From assembly GCA_018432935.1 (NCBI GenBank), contig JAHDSF010000007.1, positions 84,058 to 148,057 of the forward strand: a stretch of DNA of 64,000 nt, written 5' to 3'. Position numbers and translations under genes: made by a program. Each line of letters opens with the position of its first letter. Within the stretch, counting starts at the first letter, position 1. This document shows positions 43,230 through 51,083 of this stretch, in pieces. This DNA is from Rhodospirillales bacterium. GTDB lineage: Bacteria; Pseudomonadota; Alphaproteobacteria; Rhodospirillales; Shumkoniaceae. Below the pieces are notes generated by a model. That model was given only the letters and a program-made list of their open reading frames with translations, did no database searches and was not told the origin of the DNA.

Positions 43230-44690
43230 ATGGCGAAGACGAGACCCGCGACGAAGGATCTCTTCCAGGAGATCGCCACCATCGAGCGCGACGTCATCCG
43301 CCCGGTGTACGGCGGCCTGCTGCGACCCGACGACGACACCCTGATGTCGCGCGGCCAGGGCAAGGGCCTGCGGATCTACGACGATCTGGAACGGGACTGC
43401 CACGCCTACGCGGTGCTGCAGAAGCGCAAGATGGCGGTCGTCTCGCGGGAGTGGGGGATCGAGCCGGCCACGGAGTCGCCGGCGGACAAGAGGGCGGCGG
43501 AGATCGTCGAGGGCCAGCTGCGGGCGCTGCCGCTCGACCGCATCTGCCTCGGCCTGCTGGACTCGGTGCTCAAGGGCTACGCGGTCGCCGAGGTCATGTG
43601 GGAGATCCGCGAAGGGGAGATCGCGGTCGCCGACATCCGGGCGCGCGAGCAGCGCCGCTTCGTGTTCGGCGAGGGCGGCGAGCTGCGCCTTCTCACGCCC
43701 GAGGACATGAACCTCGGGGTGCCCGTACCGGACCGCAAGTTCATCGTCCAGAGCTTCGGGGCGAAGGACGGCAACCCTTACGGCTTGGGGCTCGGAACGC
43801 GGCTGTTCTGGCCCGTGTTCTTCAAGCGTCAGGGCATCACCTTCTGGCTGACCTTCGCCGACAAGTTCGGCAACCCCACGGCGGTCGGCAAGTACCCGGT
43901 CGGGGCGTCGCCCGACGAGCAGAAGAAGCTGCTGGCGTCCCTGCAGGCGCTTGCCCACGACGTCGGCATCATCATGCCGGAGGGCATGATGGTCGAGCTG
44001 CTCGAGGCCCAGCGCTCGGGCTCCATCAACACCCACGAATCGCTTGCCCGCTACATGGACGAGCAGATGTCCGAGGCCGTGCTGGGCGAGACGCTGACCA
44101 CCAACATCGGCAAGACCGGCTCCTACGCCGCCTCGGAAACCCACAACGAGGTGCGCGAGGAGCTGGTCAAGGCCGACGCCGACCTGCAGTCGGACGTCCT
44201 CAACGCCTCGCTGGTCACCTGGATCACGGAGCTGAACGTTCCGGGCGCCCGCCCACCGCGCTTCTGGCGAGACTTCGAGGAGCCGGAGGACCTGAAGGCG
44301 ACCGCCGAACGCGACCGCCTGGTCTACGACATGGGGTTCGAGCCCTCGGAAGAGTACATCCGGGAGAAGTTCGGCGAGGGGTGGACGAAGAAGCCGAAGA
44401 CCGAGGGTTGGACTCCCGCGGAGCCGCCGGCGTTCGCCGAGCCTGTGGCGCGCGACGCCGTCGACGGGCTCGCCGAGCAGACCGACGCCGTCGCGGCGCC
44501 ATCGATGGACCAGCTGATCGACGCCGTCAGGGATCTGCTGGCGTCCGCAACCAGCCTCGAGGAGATCCCGGAGCGGCTGCTGCAGCTCTATCCGTCGCTG
44601 GCGACCGACGACCTGGCCCGAACGCTCGGCCAGGCGATGGTGGCGGCGGAGCTGACGGGACGCACGGAGGCCGACGGTGGCCGAAGCTGA
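43230..44690 (+). CDS. DUF935 portal protein (Mu gp29)
   Basis: A 486-residue portal, the dodecameric ring at the head-tail vertex. Family markers: GLRIYDDLERDCHAYAVLQKRK, VVSREWGIEPA, DSVLKGYAVAEVMWEI, FGAKDGNPYGLGLGTRLFWPVFFKRQG and LGETLTTNIGKTGSYAASETHNEVREE. The C-terminal tail is acidic. The MuF gene overlaps its end by 14 bases. Confidence 0.95.
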   Translation: MAKTRPATKDLFQEIATIERDVIRPVYGGLLRPDDDTLMSRGQGKGLRIYDDLERDCHAYAVLQKRKMAVVSREWGIEPATESPADKRAAEIVEGQLRALPLDRICLGLLDSVLKGYAVAEVMWEIREGEIAVADIRAREQRRFVFGEGGELRLLTPEDMNLGVPVPDRKFIVQSFGAKDGNPYGLGLGTRLFWPVFFKRQGITFWLTFADKFGNPTAVGKYPVGASPDEQKKLLASLQALAHDVGIIMPEGMMVELLEAQRSGSINTHESLARYMDEQMSEAVLGETLTTNIGKTGSYAASETHNEVREELVKADADLQSDVLNASLVTWITELNVPGARPPRFWRDFEEPEDLKATAERDRLVYDMGFEPSEEYIREKFGEGWTKKPKTEGWTPAEPPAFAEPVARDAVDGLAEQTDAVAAPSMDQLIDAVRDLLASATSLEEIPERLLQLYPSLATDDLARTLGQAMVAAELTGRTEADGGRS

Positions 44691-45891
44691 AGCGCGGGGG
44701 CTGCCGTTCCAGGAGGCGATCGACTACCTGCAAAGCAAGGTCCGGCTGCCGACGCAGGCCTGGACCGACCTCTGGCAGGGCATGCACGCCCGGGCCTTCG
44801 TCGTCGCCGGCGCCGTCAAGGCGGAGCTGATCGCCGACTTCCACGCGGCGGTCGTCCGCGCGATCGCCGAGGGGCGCACGCTTGCCGACTTCCGCAAGGA
44901 CTTCGAGCGCATCGTCGCCGCGCACGGCTGGTCGTACCGGGGATCGCCCGGCTGGCGCTCGGCCGTGATCTACAACACCAACATGCGCATGGCGCACGCC
45001 TCCGGCCGCTGGGCCCAGGTGCAGCGCCTGAAGGGCGAGCGGCCATACCTGCGCTACTCGGCGGTGCTCGACTCCCGCACCCGGCCGCTGCACCGCGAAT
45101 GGCACGGCACCATCCTGCCGGTCGACCACGCCTGGTGGCGGACGCACTTTCCGCCGAACGGCTGGTACTGCCGGTGCACCGCGGTCTCGGTCTCGGAGAG
45201 CGATCTCAAGCGCCGAGGCTGGAAGGTCGCGGCCGCGGCACCGGACGCGGCGCCGGTGCCGCACCAGGTCAACACCCCGCAGGGTCCGGTCACCATTCAG
45301 GTGCCCGAAGGCATCGACCCCGGCTTCGCCTACAACGCGGGCGAGGCGGCGTGGGGCCGGGGGGCGTCCAGCCTCGCCATGGAGCGGCACGGCCCCTGGG
45401 AAGCGCTCGAGGCGCCGGGCGGCAGCAGCCCGGCCGAACCCGGCCCGCTGCCGCCGCAGCCCTTTGCGGGGACGCTTGCGCGCCGCACGAAAGAGGAGCA
45501 CGAGCTGCGCGGGACGCTTCGCCGGGCGATCGGAGGCGACGAGGTTGTCTTCGCCGATCCCACGGGCGAGCGGGCGTTGGTGGGCCAGGCGCTGGTGGAT
45601 CACATGCTCGCCGACCCGCGCCGGCTTGACGGCCGCGAGGCATTCTTTCCGCTGATTCCCGAGCTGGTGCAGCGGCCGGCCGAGATCTGGGTCGGGTTTG
45701 CCAAATCGACAGAGTCCGGACGGACGTCGATGCGACGGCGCTACATCCAGCTCTTCGACCTCGGCCGGGGCCGGGCCGCAACGCTGGTGTGCGACTTCGA
45801 CGCCGGCCAGTGGTCGGGCCTGACCTTCATCCCCGGGGATCTGAAAAGCCTGAAAGGCGTCCGGAGCGGACTGCGCATCTACCGGAGCTGA
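44677..45891 (+). CDS. MuF minor head protein with C-terminal PBECR-like nuclease toxin domain
   Basis: A 404-residue protein from GTG 44677. Residues about 20-170 are the phage Mu F / SPP1 gp7 head-morphogenesis domain: YNTNMRMAHASGRWAQVQRL, LDSRTRPLHREWHGTILP, HFPPNGWYCRCTAVSVS. A Pro/Gly-rich linker follows (240-270). Residues about 290-404 form a separate domain: FPLIPELVQRPAEIWVGF, RRRYIQLFDLGRGRAATLV, LTFIPGDLKSLKGVRSGLRI. Its pattern fits the PBECR (phage Barnase-EndoU-colicin E5/RelE-like) nucleases known to be fused to MuF. It may be injected with phage DNA. No immunity gene is apparent in the following 410 bases. Confidence 0.88.
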   Translation: MAEAEARGLPFQEAIDYLQSKVRLPTQAWTDLWQGMHARAFVVAGAVKAELIADFHAAVVRAIAEGRTLADFRKDFERIVAAHGWSYRGSPGWRSAVIYNTNMRMAHASGRWAQVQRLKGERPYLRYSAVLDSRTRPLHREWHGTILPVDHAWWRTHFPPNGWYCRCTAVSVSESDLKRRGWKVAAAAPDAAPVPHQVNTPQGPVTIQVPEGIDPGFAYNAGEAAWGRGASSLAMERHGPWEALEAPGGSSPAEPGPLPPQPFAGTLARRTKEEHELRGTLRRAIGGDEVVFADPTGERALVGQALVDHMLADPRRLDGREAFFPLIPELVQRPAEIWVGFAKSTESGRTSMRRRYIQLFDLGRGRAATLVCDFDAGQWSGLTFIPGDLKSLKGVRSGLRIYRS

Positions 45892-46199
45892 GGGGATTCG
45901 TCCCAGTCAACCGCCGCACCGGCTGTGGGGCCCGGCGCCGGCCAACGGAGTGCGGCCCGGCCGGCACCTGCGAACCCGATTATAGGCCCATGCCTCCCCG
46001 ATTTCCAGTCGCGCCCGCCAAAGCCCCAGGACATGCGCTGGCAGAAAAAGGGCCCATCCCACGTCAGGATGGCCTCGTCGCGCTGTAGCCCCGTTTAAAT
46101 GGTGTTTAACGGCGCGGTTGCGGGCTACCTCCAAGGGCCAGTCCGAACCGGGTGCCGCAGACCGCCGATCGGGGATCGCTCGCGACCCCGTCCGGGGGC
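45892..46199. other. non-coding gap before the protease/scaffold gene
   Basis: No credible gene on either strand. The stretch holds an AT-rich patch GTTTAAATGGTGTTTAAC (46093-46110), rare in this GC-rich element and a likely promoter region. It is enclosed by GTAGCCC and GGGCTAC. Mu has a late promoter at the same place, before gene I. Confidence 0.5.
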
Positions 46200-46226
46200 A
46201 GGCTGACAGGTGACACCTGTCAGCCT
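46200..46226. promoter_or_regulatory. 27-bp perfect palindrome before the protease/scaffold gene
   Basis: AGGCTGACAGGTG and its exact complement CACCTGTCAGCCT flank a single central A. It ends 4 bases before the ribosome binding region GGAGGGGAGG. The size and symmetry suit a dimeric regulator's operator; as RNA it would be a very stable hairpin next to the start. The same arm was not seen elsewhere in the window. Confidence 0.6.
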
Positions 46227-46303
46227 TATGGAGGGGAGGTGTGGAACCTACAGTCGCGCAAAGTTGGTCGGCGGTCAATGCCGGCGCTTTCCGAGAGAGC
46301 GCG

Positions 46304-47434
46304 ATGAAGAGTGGACAGCCCAGTGCGATCGAGATCTTCCGTGCCGGCAAGCACACCACGGCGGCCGGCGAGGCGCTGACGTTCGCGGAGGCCGACCTGG
46401 CGGCGACCGCCGCCGCGTACGACCCCAAGATCCACGAAGCGCCGATCGTCGTCGGCCATCCGCAGCAGGACGCCCCCGCCTATGGCTGGATCGCCGGCCT
46501 GGCGGCGGGCGGCAGCAGCCTGCAGGCGACGCCGTCGCAGGTCGATCCTGCCTTTGCCGAGTTGGTGGAGGAAGGCCGCTTCAAGAAGGTGTCGGCTTCG
46601 TTCTACCGTCCGACCGCCGCCGGGAACCCGAAACCCGGCGTGTGGTATCTCCGGCACGTCGGCTTCCTCGGCGCGCAGCCGCCGGCACTGAAAGGACTCA
46701 AACCGATCCAGTTCGCGGACGACGGAGCCGAAGCGATCACCGTCGAGTTCGACGAGCTGGAGGTGGCCTGGTCGATGACGCGCGTGGCGCGGCTGTTCCG
46801 TTCCCTGCGCGACTTCCTGATCGGGGAGTTCGGCCAGGAAAAGGCGGACAAGGCGCTCGACGCCTGGGACGTCAACGCGGCCGCCGCCGACGCGACCCGC
46901 GCCCAGATCGAGGCCGACAAGGCCGTCTCGCAATCCTCGTTTTCCGAACCTCAACCCAAGGATCCGAACATGCCCCCAGTCGACAACGCGGCGGCCGACG
47001 AACTGGCGCGCCGAGAGAAGGAGCTTGCCGCCCGCGAGGCGGCATTCGCCGAAACCTCCGCCCGCGCCGCGGCCGAGACGTTCATCGAGCAGCTCGTTGC
47101 CGCGGGCCGCGTGCTGCCGGCCGAGAAGCCCGGGCTCGTCGCTTTCATGGCGAAGCTCGACGACAAGGACTCCGTGGCGTTCGCGGAGGGCGCGGAGAAG
47201 CAGACGCCCGCCGCGTTCTTCAAGGCGTTCCTCGGCGCCCTGCCCAAGCGGGTCGAGTTCGGCGAGATCGCCGGGCCCGGCCAGGACAAGGCGGGCTCCG
47301 TCGAGTTCGCAGCGCCGGCCGGCTTCACCGTCGATGCCGCCGGCCTCGAGATCCACGCCAAGGCCATCGCCCACCAGCAGGCCCACCCCGCCGTCGCGTA
47401 TCTGGACGCCGTCAAGGCCGTCGGCGGGCAGTAA
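46304..47434 (+). CDS. I: phage protease with C-terminal scaffold (Mu I/Z)
   Basis: A 376-residue protein. The N-terminal half is the Mu I prohead protease: IEIFRAGKHTTAAGEALTF, DLAATAAAYDPKIHEAPIVVGHP and FYRPTAAGNPKPGVWYLRHVGFLG, with the His of VVGHP and Ser of KKVSASFY as likely catalytic residues. The C-terminal part (from about 223) is a charged coiled-coil scaffold (ADELARREKELAAREAAFAE). ATG 46304 starts the conserved region; GTG 46241 after GAGGGGAGG is an in-frame alternative. An internal start at 46970 would yield the scaffold alone. Confidence 0.88.
   Translation: MKSGQPSAIEIFRAGKHTTAAGEALTFAEADLAATAAAYDPKIHEAPIVVGHPQQDAPAYGWIAGLAAGGSSLQATPSQVDPAFAELVEEGRFKKVSASFYRPTAAGNPKPGVWYLRHVGFLGAQPPALKGLKPIQFADDGAEAITVEFDELEVAWSMTRVARLFRSLRDFLIGEFGQEKADKALDAWDVNAAAADATRAQIEADKAVSQSSFSEPQPKDPNMPPVDNAAADELARREKELAAREAAFAETSARAAAETFIEQLVAAGRVLPAEKPGLVAFMAKLDDKDSVAFAEGAEKQTPAAFFKAFLGALPKRVEFGEIAGPGQDKAGSVEFAAPAGFTVDAAGLEIHAKAIAHQQAHPAVAYLDAVKAVGGQ
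46970..47434 (+). CDS. Z: internal scaffold protein start (Mu Z equivalent)
   Basis: An in-frame ATG at 46970, preceded by CAAGGATCCGAAC with AAGGA at good spacing, would give a 154-residue scaffold (MPPVDNAAADELARREKELA...) identical to the end of the protease. Mu makes its scaffold Z from an internal start of gene I in the same way. The sequence just upstream (SSFSEPQPKDPN) is a natural linker. Confidence 0.65.
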   Translation: MPPVDNAAADELARREKELAAREAAFAETSARAAAETFIEQLVAAGRVLPAEKPGLVAFMAKLDDKDSVAFAEGAEKQTPAAFFKAFLGALPKRVEFGEIAGPGQDKAGSVEFAAPAGFTVDAAGLEIHAKAIAHQQAHPAVAYLDAVKAVGGQ

Positions 47435-47446
47435 GGAGCAAGGTCC

Positions 47447-47863
47447 ATGTCGAAACAGTCCATCTCTCTTCTCGTCCTCTCCTTCGTGGCGGCGGGCGCG
47501 GTAGGCGCCTTCCGGGCCGTCGGCTTCGACGGCGCCCAGGCCACCGTCCAAGGGGCGAAGGTCGCCGGCGTCGCGCAGTATGATGCCGCCGACGGCAAGG
47601 ACTTCGTGGCCACGGTCAAGGGGACCGCGGTCATCGAAGCCGGCGATGCCATCGCCGTCGGCGACAGCCTGATCGTCGACGCGGAGGGCCGTGCCATTCC
47701 GGCCACCGGCGCTCTCGGCGTTGCGGCCGGCGCCGTCCAGGTCACGTCCAGCGCCGCCAACGGCGCCATCCTCTCCGGCGCCGACCTGCCGGAGTTCGTC
47801 TTCGCCGACGCGCTGCAGGCAGCCAGCGCCGAGGGCGAGTTCATCGAAGTCCTGATGCGTTAA
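47447..47863 (+). CDS. DUF2190 head decoration-type protein
   Basis: A 138-residue protein of the DUF2190 family, trimeric beta-rich head proteins located between scaffold and capsid genes. Seen: SISLLVLSFVAAGAVGAFRAVGF, VAGVAQYDAADGKDFVATVKG, TAVIEAGDAIAVGDSLIVDAEGRAIPA. ATG 47447 follows AGTAAGGAGCAAGGTCC. Confidence 0.85.
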   Translation: MSKQSISLLVLSFVAAGAVGAFRAVGFDGAQATVQGAKVAGVAQYDAADGKDFVATVKGTAVIEAGDAIAVGDSLIVDAEGRAIPATGALGVAAGAVQVTSSAANGAILSGADLPEFVFADALQAASAEGEFIEVLMR

Positions 47864-47875
47864 GGAGTGAGCGCG

Positions 47876-48820
47876 ATGCCGCCTCTCAACCCCACCAGCG
47901 TCCGGGTCATCGACCCGATCCTCACCACCCACGTCCAGGGCTATCAGCATCCGGGACGGGTCGGTCATCTGTTGTTCCCCCGGGTCCCGGTCTACGTCTC
48001 GGGCGGCCAGATCCTGGAGTTTGGCAAGGAAAGCTTCCGGAAGTACGCCACCCGGCGCGCGCCCGGCGGCGCCACCAGACGCATCACGTTCGGCTATCTC
48101 GGCAAGCCCTTCGCGCTCGTCCAGGACAGCCTGGAGGCGCCGGTGCCGCGCGAGTTCATGCGCGACGCCTCGAGGGTGCCGGGGATCGACCTTGGCCGCA
48201 TGGCGACCGACACCACCATGCAGGTCATCACCCTGGCCCTGGAGAGCGAGCAGGCCGCCGTCGCGGTCGCGGCCGCCAACTACGACAACGACCACAAGCT
48301 GGCGCTGGCCGCCGGCACCAAGTGGTCGGCCGACACCGGCGTGCCCCTCACCGACATCGACACCGGACGGGAGGCGATCCGCGCCTCGATCGGCATGGAG
48401 CCGAACACTCTGATCCTGTCGGCGGTAGCCTGGAAGGCGGCGCGCAACAATCCGCAGGTGGCCGCCCGCATCTATGCCGAGCAGCCGGACACCGACCGCG
48501 GCCCGGTCACCCTGGAGCAGTTCCGGCGGGCGGTCGACCTGCCCACCGTCGCCGTCGCCGGCGCGATCGCCGCGGACGAGAACGACGCCTTCGAGGACAT
48601 CTGGGGCAACAACGCGGTCCTCGCCTACGTGGCGCCCCAGGGCCAGGCGGCGGTGCCGGTGCCGTCCTACGGCTACACCTACACCATGGACGGCCATCCG
48701 CTGGTCGAGCAGCCGTACTGGGACAACAACGCCAAGTCCTGGATCTACGGCGTTACCATGGAGCGCGCCCCGGTGCTGACCGGCATGGCCGCCGGCTTCC
48801 TCCTCCAGTCCCCGAACTGA
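47876..48820 (+). CDS. major capsid protein
   Basis: A 314-residue HK97-fold shell protein. It has the features of this phage group: VGHLLFPRVPVYVSGGQILEFGKESFRKY, RRITFGYLGKPFALVQDSLEAPVPREFMRDA, NTLILSAVAWKAARNNP and the C-terminal VEQPYWDNNAKSWIYGVTMERAPVLTG. ATG 47876 is 8 bases from TAAGGAG; the GTG at 47867 abuts that site. Encoded right after the decoration gene as expected. Confidence 0.9.
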   Translation: MPPLNPTSVRVIDPILTTHVQGYQHPGRVGHLLFPRVPVYVSGGQILEFGKESFRKYATRRAPGGATRRITFGYLGKPFALVQDSLEAPVPREFMRDASRVPGIDLGRMATDTTMQVITLALESEQAAVAVAAANYDNDHKLALAAGTKWSADTGVPLTDIDTGREAIRASIGMEPNTLILSAVAWKAARNNPQVAARIYAEQPDTDRGPVTLEQFRRAVDLPTVAVAGAIAADENDAFEDIWGNNAVLAYVAPQGQAAVPVPSYGYTYTMDGHPLVEQPYWDNNAKSWIYGVTMERAPVLTGMAAGFLLQSPN

Positions 48821-48834
48821 GGAGGGAAGCCGCC

Positions 48835-49119
48835 ATGCCGCGCTACCTGCTCAAGACGCCGCTCAAGACCCTCGAGGGCACGGTGCCGGCCGGAGCGACG
48901 GTCGAGCTGGCCGAAAAGGACGGCGCCGCCCTCGTCGCCTGCAAGGCGGCCGAGAAGGTGCGGGCGGCGCAGCCTGCCGCTTCGTCCGGAACTGCTCCCG
49001 CGGCGGAAGGTCCCGCCTCCGAGCCGTCCGCCGCGGCGCCGGCGGAGCCGGGCGACCCTGCCCACCCGGCTCCGCCGGAAGCGCCCAAGCCGGCGAAGGG
49101 CAAGGGCAAGAAGGGATAA
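48835..49119 (+). CDS. Mu gp35-like small head protein
   Basis: A 94-residue protein: PRYLLKTPLKTLEGTVPAGA, VELAEKDGAALVACKAAEKV, then a low-complexity Ala/Pro/Glu tail ending KGKGKKG. The N-terminal strand pattern matches small proteins after the capsid gene in Mu-like phages. AGGAGGGAAGCCGCC precedes the ATG. Confidence 0.7.
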   Translation: MPRYLLKTPLKTLEGTVPAGATVELAEKDGAALVACKAAEKVRAAQPAASSGTAPAAEGPASEPSAAAPAEPGDPAHPAPPEAPKPAKGKGKKG

Positions 49120-49129
49120 CCCCCGCCAG

Positions 49130-49171
49130 GGGCCCGCCGGAGGGAACGAAGTCCCGAGTTCCGGCGGGCCC
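49130..49171 (+). terminator. strong hairpin after the head gene block
   Basis: GGGCCCGCCGGA and TCCGGCGGGCCC form a perfect 12-bp stem with an 18-base loop, shortly after the gp35-like stop. No T-run follows. It may be a partial terminator or an mRNA end-protecting stem dividing head from connector genes. The rest of 49120-49275 shows no gene. Confidence 0.5.
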
Positions 49172-49275
49172 ATGGAATCCACCAAGCGCGGGCCCGAGAC
49201 GGACGATCCCGCCGCCTGAAAGGCAGTCCCGGCCGGGGTGAGAAGCCCGGCACTTCATTGAAGGGCCTTTGAACG

Positions 49276-49698
49276 ATGCCTTACGCGACCCTGCAGGACC
49301 TGATCGACCGTTACGGCGAGGAAGAGCTGGTCGGACTGACCGACCGGGGCGAGCCGCGGACGGGGACGATCGACGAGACCGTGGCGGGCCGCGCACTGGC
49401 GGACGCCGACGCGCTGATCGACGGCTACGTCGGCCGGCGCTATCGGCTGCCGCTCTCCAGCATCCCGGCGCAGCTCGTCCCGGTCGCCTGCGCGATCGCC
49501 AGGGCGGGACTGTGGAAAGATGCGGCGCCCGACGCCGTGAAGGCCAACTTCGACGCGGCGATGCGCACCTTGCGCGACATCTCGGACGGCCGCCTGGTGC
49601 TTGAGGTGGCCGGCATCGAGCCGCCGGCGGCGGTGGGCGGCGTGCAGCACGTCGGGCCGGATCGGGTCTTCACAGCCGACGCGCTGAAGGATTTCTGA
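49276..49698 (+). CDS. DUF1320 head-tail connector (Mu gp36)
   Basis: A 140-residue protein starting MPYATLQDLIDRYGEEELVG, with the hallmark ALADADALIDGYVGRRYRLPL and a C-terminal SDGRLVLEV. It forms part of the neck in Mu-type phages. A structured 100-base leader separates it from the next gene. Confidence 0.9.
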   Translation: MPYATLQDLIDRYGEEELVGLTDRGEPRTGTIDETVAGRALADADALIDGYVGRRYRLPLSSIPAQLVPVACAIARAGLWKDAAPDAVKANFDAAMRTLRDISDGRLVLEVAGIEPPAAVGGVQHVGPDRVFTADALKDF

Positions 49699-49702
49699 TG
49701 AC

Positions 49703-49804
49703 GTGGTCAGCCCCCTCAGACGCCGGGCGCGTTCTCCGAACGCTTGGCTCACGCGCCGTCCGGCGCGGCCCGCGGTCGCGGGCTTGCCGTTCCGGAGAAC
49801 GGCG
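49703..49804 (+). repeat. structured leader repeat, copy 1
   Basis: The 42-base core 49713-49754 is 38/42 identical to copy 2 at 50380-50421. It contains the stem GCGTTC-TCC-GAACGC, then downstream CCCGCG-GT-CGCGGG. Copy 2 has GCGATC-TCC-GATCGC and GGCGCG-GT-CGCGCC: the stem bases change in pairs while the loops stay the same. It fills the gap before the virion morphogenesis gene. Confidence 0.8.
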
Positions 49805-50353
49805 ATGACCGGCGTCAGCTTCACCGTCACGATCGACGATGCGGCGGCGCAGGGCGCGCTGTCGGCGATCGCCATCAGGGCGCGCCATCCGCGCCCGGCC
49901 ATGGACGCGATCGGCGGCGCCATGGTGGCGTCGACGCTGATGCGGTTCGAGACCGAGACCGCACCCTCCGGCGCGCCCTGGAAGCCGTCGCGGCGCGCAC
50001 TGAAGACGGGCGGCAAGACGCTGACCAGGCGCGGGCATTTGCGTTCCTCCCTCACCCACGCGGCGTCCGACGACGCGGTCGACTGGGGATCGAACATGGC
50101 CTACGCCGCCATTCACCAGCGGGGCGGGACGGTCGAGCGCTACGCGCGGTCGCAGGAGATCTTCCAGCGCTACAACGCCCTGACCGGCGCCTTTCGGTTC
50201 GCGACGCGTTCCCGGGCCAACTTCAGCCGGTGGGTCACGATCGGCGCCGGCGCGGTGACCATCCCGGCCCGGCCGTACCTGGGCGTGGACGACTCCGACC
50301 AGGCGGAGGTGGTGCGGATCCTCGAGGGGTTCATCGCGCGAGGTGACGCATGA
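49805..50353 (+). CDS. phage virion morphogenesis protein (gpG-like)
   Basis: A 182-residue member of the virion-morphogenesis family (Mu G; lambda-type tail completion). Seen: MVASTLMRFETETAPSGAPW, GKTLTRRGHLRSSLTH, VDWGSNMAYAAIHQRGG and IPARPYLGVDDSD. In Mu the homologous gene lies right after MuF; here it has moved behind gp36. ATG 49805 follows CGGAGAACGGCG. Confidence 0.85.
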   Translation: MTGVSFTVTIDDAAAQGALSAIAIRARHPRPAMDAIGGAMVASTLMRFETETAPSGAPWKPSRRALKTGGKTLTRRGHLRSSLTHAASDDAVDWGSNMAYAAIHQRGGTVERYARSQEIFQRYNALTGAFRFATRSRANFSRWVTIGAGAVTIPARPYLGVDDSDQAEVVRILEGFIARGDA

Positions 50354-50355
50354 TG

Positions 50356-50462
50356 AGGTCCGTCTTCTTCCATTCGTCTCCCTCAGGCGCCGGGCGCGAT
50401 CTCCGATCGCTTGGTTCACGCCGCATGCGCGGCGCCGGCGCGGTCGCGCCAGGGGGGCGGGC
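50356..50462 (+). repeat. structured leader repeat, copy 2
   Basis: Core 50380-50421, partner of copy 1, with stems GCGATC-TCC-GATCGC, GCCGC-ATGC-GCGGC and GGCGCG-GT-CGCGCC. It lies between the morphogenesis gene and the tail terminator gene, in the same relation to the start codon as copy 1. Confidence 0.8.
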
Positions 50463-50888
50463 ATGAGCCTGATCATTGCCGCCATCGACCAGCTGAGCGG
50501 TCTTTCCGAGCTGCGCACCGTGAGCGGCGCCGCAGACCTGCCGGCGGTGCAGGAACGGCTGCCGCAGCGTCACGAGCTGCCGGCCGCGTTCGTGATCCCG
50601 GACATCGACCGGGCCGGCGACAACGCCCTGGTCGGCGCCGTCAGCCAGATGGTGACGACGACGTTCGCGGTGCTGCTGGGACTGGGCAACCTGGCGGAGC
50701 CCCGCGGCAAGAAGGCTGCCGTCGAGATGGAGACGCTGCGCAAGGCCGTGCGCGATCGCCTGGTCGGCTGGCAGCCCGAGGAATCGGAGGACCCGATCCT
50801 GTACGCGAGCAGCCGCGTGGTCGGGTTCGATGCCGGCGTGGTGTGGATCGAGATGCGGTTCATCGCGACCGAGCTGGTGCGCGGCTAG
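50463..50888 (+). CDS. tail terminator-like protein
   Basis: A 141-residue protein (LIIAAIDQLSGLSELRTVSG, AFVIPDIDRAGDNALVGAVS, MVTTTFAVLLGLGNLAE, KAVRDRLVGWQPEE, VWIEMRFIATELVRG). The pattern of a compact alpha/beta domain with an ELRTV-type N-terminus matches phage tail terminator (Mu gp37-like) proteins, which cap the tail tube. The start is ATG 50463. Confidence 0.72.
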   Translation: MSLIIAAIDQLSGLSELRTVSGAADLPAVQERLPQRHELPAAFVIPDIDRAGDNALVGAVSQMVTTTFAVLLGLGNLAEPRGKKAAVEMETLRKAVRDRLVGWQPEESEDPILYASSRVVGFDAGVVWIEMRFIATELVRG

Positions 50889-50903
50889 AGAAGGAGGACG
50901 GAC

Positions 50904-51083
50904 GTGAGAAGCGGCGGACGGTACGAGGTCTCCAAGGGCGGCAAGGCCAAGCGGGTCGAGCCGCCGACGAAGAGCCACCCCGAGGGCGACGCGCCCCGCG
51001 ATGCGGACGGCCGGCGCCTTGATCGGCCGGTCCTTCGGCAGGCTCAGGATGAGGTCGGAACGAAGAAGGAGGGCTCCCGATGA
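50904..51083 (+). CDS. small basic phage protein with repeat-derived tail
   Basis: A 59-codon frame from GTG 50904 after AAGGAGGACGGAC. It reads RSGGRYEVSKGGKAKRVEPP, then TKSHPEGDAPRDADGRRLDR, a form common in alphaproteobacterial phages next to the tail-tube gene. The last part PVLRQAQDEVG is encoded by TTCGGCAGGCTCAGGATGAG, which resembles a widespread extragenic repeat. The stop overlaps the tube gene start. Confidence 0.55.
   Translation: MRSGGRYEVSKGGKAKRVEPPTKSHPEGDAPRDADGRRLDRPVLRQAQDEVGTKKEGSR

Noticed and set aside
46200..46226. Palindrome as a ParB parS site
   Set aside because: Its sequence does not resemble the TGTTTCACGTGAAACA consensus, and the phage ParB-fold proteins are not of the chromosome-partition type.
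45907..46428. Minus-strand 173-codon frame as an antitoxin for the MuF toxin
   Set aside because: Overlaps the palindrome and the protease gene, has no ribosome site and a low-complexity composition.
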